This document shows, piece after piece, positions 60,890-64,000 of a stretch of 64,000 nt of DNA. Below the pieces are notes generated by a model. It was not told the origin of the DNA and made no database searches. It worked only from the letters and a program-made list of their open reading frames with translations. The DNA is from Ulota crispa (Eukaryota > Streptophyta > Bryopsida > Orthotrichales > Orthotrichaceae), in contig OY987242.1 in the NCBI GenBank assembly GCA_963920765.1, forward strand, positions 8,086,789 through 8,150,788, given 5' to 3'. How positions within the stretch are numbered: the first letter of the stretch is position 1; each line of letters starts with the position of its first letter. Position numbers and translations under genes: made by a program.

Positions 60890-61470
60890 AAGTTTAGATA
60901 CCCGTTGTACCAACGGAGGCAACAACTTGATTCAAAGTAAAGTCTTAGTGTAAATTACTGTAGGTTGGGAGCAGATTTGGCAAGTCTCTGCCAAATCAAT
61001 TATTTTTTGAGAAAAACCCAATTAGGCATTTGATTTCATACTTAAATAAGATTAGGCACTTTAAAAAAAACTGTTATTATTTGGCATTAAACCAATTTTT
61101 TAGTAGAGTTAAGCCTTTTTCTAAGCATTTTCCACTTTCTAAAATTAGCCCTTGGTATAAAATTTGCAGTAGATTAAGCCCTCTTAGAATCAACCTTGAC
61201 CGTCCATTGTTAGTAAGCGTAATGACTTTTATAATATTTGACATTTCAATTTTTTGATTTGTTTGACATTGGGCACTTTTGGAAAGTAATTTATAGAATA
61301 ATTAGGCAAAATTTTGAGGAATTATTTATGCCAAATCTGCTATCAACCTACAGTACTTTAGGCATGTACCCTTCTCTCTCCTACTAGTCTTTTGCTAAAA
61401 GGACTTGGTGTAAATAAGTTTATGCATGTACCCCTCTCTAATGTGGTGGTTAATAATAAAGTATGACATA
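60890..61470 (+). repeat. Copy of the 48.5-49.1 kb repeat, split by a TA-flanked MITE
   Basis: CGTTGTACCAAC.AAGGCAACAA-type sequence, TTCAAAGTAAAG and GCATGTACCC parallel 48880-49060, with 60958-61353 inserted. Outer limits uncertain. Confidence 0.6.
60958..61353. mobile_element. TA-flanked MITE, 396 bp
   Basis: TIRs CTGTAGGTTGGGAGCAGA and, inverted, CTGTAGGTTGATAGCAGA extend to about 25 bp. TA lies on each side. The paralogous sequence near 49030 continues without the insert. TA duplication suggests the Tc1/mariner group. Confidence 0.78.
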
Positions 61471-62184
61471 TCATTGGAAATTACACAAAAACACTTTCTT
61501 TTAACCAATTAGATTGAGTCGCTTCACTAGATGTTAACAACTAATCAGTGATATTTGCATCACAACACTCTTGTAGCCAATTAAAATGTGGATGTATTCA
61601 TTTATATATATAAGATATTATCTAAAATATCAAAAACATCCTTGATTTTGTGTTGGAATATTGGTTACACCTCTAGTTATAATTGAAAACATCTAACACC
61701 CTTAGTTTTCTTGTTCCTCTTTATTAAAATTTTTGTAAGTCACATTTGCACCAAAGACATTCATAAAGAAAAGTTGAGAGAAAAGCGTGTTGTTTAGTCA
61801 ATACAATGGCTTTGGCCACAATAAATTTAAATGCAAAAACCCTACATAAAGCATGAAGAGCTTCCCTCCAAGATTTTATCTACATTCAACTTGCATTTAG
61901 TGTTTGTAATTTTCATTATCATCCCTATATTTACAAAAATTTGCACCAAAGAGGTACAAAAAAAGTGACAATATTAGATATTTTCAAATATAGATAGGTA
62001 TATAATTGGTATTCTTACACAAAACCAAGGATAATTTGGTATTTCAAATAATATAGGGATATGTTTGATATTTTGAAAGAATTGAGGGGCTAATTTTGAT
62101 GTTTTTCCTTTTTTTTCTATTTCATATTCATTTGCAGATAAACTCTTTTTTGAAGATTTTAAACTAGTTTGTGTAAGCAAATGT
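61471..62184. other. AT-rich spacer, no gene seen
   Basis: Low-complexity AT-rich DNA with no supported frame or repeat partner. Confidence 0.5.
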
Positions 62185-62553
62185 TTAACCCCTAAACGTT
62201 GAGGAGGACAAAAAATGTCCTTTGGCTCTGAAAAAAAATTCTGTAATTCAAGAAAAAAGTAGTTTTTTAGTTGATTTTTTTTCAAAAGTGACCATAAACA
62301 CATGGTCCATCATGGAAGACAAAATATTACTTCTTGAGATGCATTCAATTTTTTTTGTAACCCAAATTGTGATAAGATTCAGAAACATGGTGTCAGCTCC
62401 CAAGCTACCCTTCTTGCAATTTTCATGAGGGCACCATGCACTATTGACTTTTCCAACTTTTTGAAGTAATACTATTGGTGCCCATGTGCAAAACACTATA
62501 GATTGCTACAAGCAGGGCAAGCCACGGTGATCCATCCATCCTTTAAGGGTTAA
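62185..62553 (-). mobile_element. TTAA/CCC element, family delta, copy 2, 369 bp
   Basis: Begins TTAACCCCTAAACGTTG and ends ATCCTTTAAGGGTTAA. Reverse complement of 31104-31493 throughout. The hairpin AGGACA-N5-TGTCCT is at 62205-62221. Confidence 0.88.
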
Positions 62554-62619
62554 AAACTGCAAACGGTTTTTCTTGAGTTAATGAAGAATTCAGTTTAGGG
62601 TTAATTTAGAAACTTCTCT

Positions 62620-63075
62620 GAGAAAGTTTGACAGACAAAAAGAACATCTGGACGGACAAAAAGAATGTTGGTTCAACGGACGAAAACAACGTTCTGGACG
62701 GACGGAAAGATCGTTGGTTTGATGAGGAAAACAATGTTCTAGACGGACGGAAAGATCGTTGGTTCGATGAGGAAAACAACGTTCTAGACGGATGAAAAGA
62801 ATGTTGGTTCGATGGACGAAAAGAATGTTGGTTCGATGGACGAAAAGAATGTTGGTTCGATGGACGAAAAGAATGTTGGTTTGATGGACGAAAAGAATGT
62901 TGGTTCGATGGACGAAAAGAATGTTGGTTCGATGGACGAAAAGAATGTTGGTTCGATGGACAAAAAGAATGTTGGTTCGATGGACGAAAAGAATGTTGGT
63001 TTGATGGACGAAAAGAACGTTTCAGGACGGACGAAAAGAACGTTTCAGGACGGACAAAAAGAACATTCGGGACGG
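62620..63075 (+). repeat. 24-bp minisatellite with 48-bp variant units
   Basis: From about 62796 to 63018 run nine or so units of 24 bp built on GATGGACGAAAAGAATGTTG. Before them (about 62690-62795) the units alternate in pairs, giving a 48-bp period (GGACGGAAAGATCGTTGG / GATGAGGAAAACAACGTT). Because 24 is a multiple of three, one frame stays open and reads MDEKNVGS repeatedly; this is a by-product of the repeat. Confidence 0.92.
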
Positions 63076-64000
63076 CACGCTTTTCACCTGGAGAGATACT
63101 GCAGCGGCAAAGCTTTATGAAAGCTTCAGTTGGATGCAGGGCTTTTTTTTTTTCATTTTTTAAGAAGTGTGAAGGTGGCTATTTAAAATGTTATAGTGGT
63201 GCTCCAAATTTCAACATTCATCCACATATTGGATAGAAAATATCAGATTAGTACATATTATATGTTTAAAATTTGGTTTTCATCCACAATTTTGACAATT
63301 TCATCCAATTTTTAAAAGAAATTTGAAGACTAGTGGCGAAATCATCCAAGTTTTTTGACATATTTTTTAATGTTTTTTAGCCAGTTTTTTTTTGGGGTGC
63401 AATCTGGCACCAAAAAGCCAAAAAAAAAAGCCCTGGTTGGATGCATCGCATGCGGCAGTGAGCAAGGATGCGCAATCGTTTTCCTTTAAAATAAGGAGCG
63501 ACGACATTTTGGTTTCCGAAGTTCGTGTTCGTGGCGGAAGAGAAGTTGTGATGTGAGGACTCTGGGACGGTGAAGGTCGCGAGGTCCGTGTCGCTCTGGT
63601 AATAATGCAAGTTTTAAAATGATGAGATTTTATTTTATTTTGCTCGTTTTGTGTGCTTATGACGGAGTGTGAAGTTTGATTGCATATGTCGGACTGCTGC
63701 TGGTTCTGAAAACTTCCCTTTCAAGGAAAAAGAGTGCTGCTGGTTCTGACTAGTGCGTAAGCAAAACCCTACTTTTGGAACCTAGATTTATTAGCTCTGG
63801 ACCGCAGGAAACGAGGCTTTGCATCAAGTGAAGAAGAGTTGCTCTGAAAGAATTTAATGTACCTTACACGAAAAGCCAGCTATTCCATTTTTAAGAATAA
63901 AAGTAGGAAGAAAACTATTGTCCATGCGACATTGCTACAAGGACAAGGACATAGCGTTGTGTGCTCATTCGTCGTCGTGTATTTGTAATCGCTTCGTAAG
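63076..64000. other. Right edge of window, possible start of a further gene
   Basis: From about 63440 the composition becomes less AT-rich (GGCGGAAGAGAAGTTGTGATG, GGTGAAGGTCGCGAGG). This resembles the leader sequences of the other genes, with a possible donor at CTCTG/GTAATA near 63598. No coding exon is recognisable before the window ends. Confidence 0.3.

Noticed and set aside
4606-62553. CCCTAAA in the TTAA-element ends as fossil telomere repeats
   Set aside because: Only one unit occurs per end, it is always next to TTAA and paired with an inverted copy, and some families replace it (CCCCAGAAC). Transposon ends explain it better.
62620-63075. CRISPR-like array
   Set aside because: Units are contiguous and vary together, with no unique spacers, in a plant nuclear sequence.
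62812-63120. 102-codon frame of MDEKNVGS repeats as a gene
   Set aside because: It is the open phase of a 24-bp minisatellite, with no conserved flanks, exons or promoter.

Overview
The window is nuclear DNA of a land plant or close streptophyte relative. Six multi-exon or single-exon protein genes with canonical GT-AG introns sit in wide AT-rich deserts packed with transposon relics. The protein set (plant-type SmB, MATE/DETOXIFICATION, DUF674, plant WDR44-like WD40) is clearly plant. Introns of roughly 100-1200 bp and TE-filled spacers would suit a bryophyte or other seed-free plant, but the exact lineage is inference.

Layout. 1-3.2 kb: fossil Ty3/gypsy pol with a PHD finger. 3.6-15.5 kb: nested DNA-transposon relics, mostly elements ending in TTAA + CCC. 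17.4-22.3 kb (+): nine-exon WDR44-like WD40 gene. 23.3-25.8 kb (+) and 26.9-29.2 kb (-): two tail-to-tail DUF674 genes. 29.3-35.2 kb: TE desert with a three-element TTAA 'train'. 35.6-36.6 kb (+): intronless RPF2. 38.6-40.7 kb: nested MITEs. 41.2-46.5 kb (+): nine-exon MATE transporter. 46.5-51.1 kb: TE desert. 51.4-54.5 kb (+): six-exon WDR25-like WD40 gene with MITEs in two introns and its upstream flank made of MITEs. 57.4-58.3 kb (-): SmB spliceosomal core protein. 58.4-64 kb: TTAA elements, other MITEs and a 24-bp minisatellite.

The genes do not form a pathway. RPF2 (60S assembly) and SmB (splicing) are housekeeping genes and both have telo-box motifs upstream. The outstanding feature is the transposon landscape: at least six sequence families share TTAA flanks and a TTAACCCC(T)AAA-type end (piggyBac-like signature), none has a visible transposase, several share one TTAA end to end, and some copies can be proven by comparison with an uninterrupted paralogous site inside the same window. 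A second TTAA-associated family starts GGTAG. Stowaway, pogo-like, PIF/Harbinger-like and Mutator-like MITEs are also present, several with visible target duplications. All exon models are made by eye from splice consensus, reading phase and family similarity; no alignment was run.
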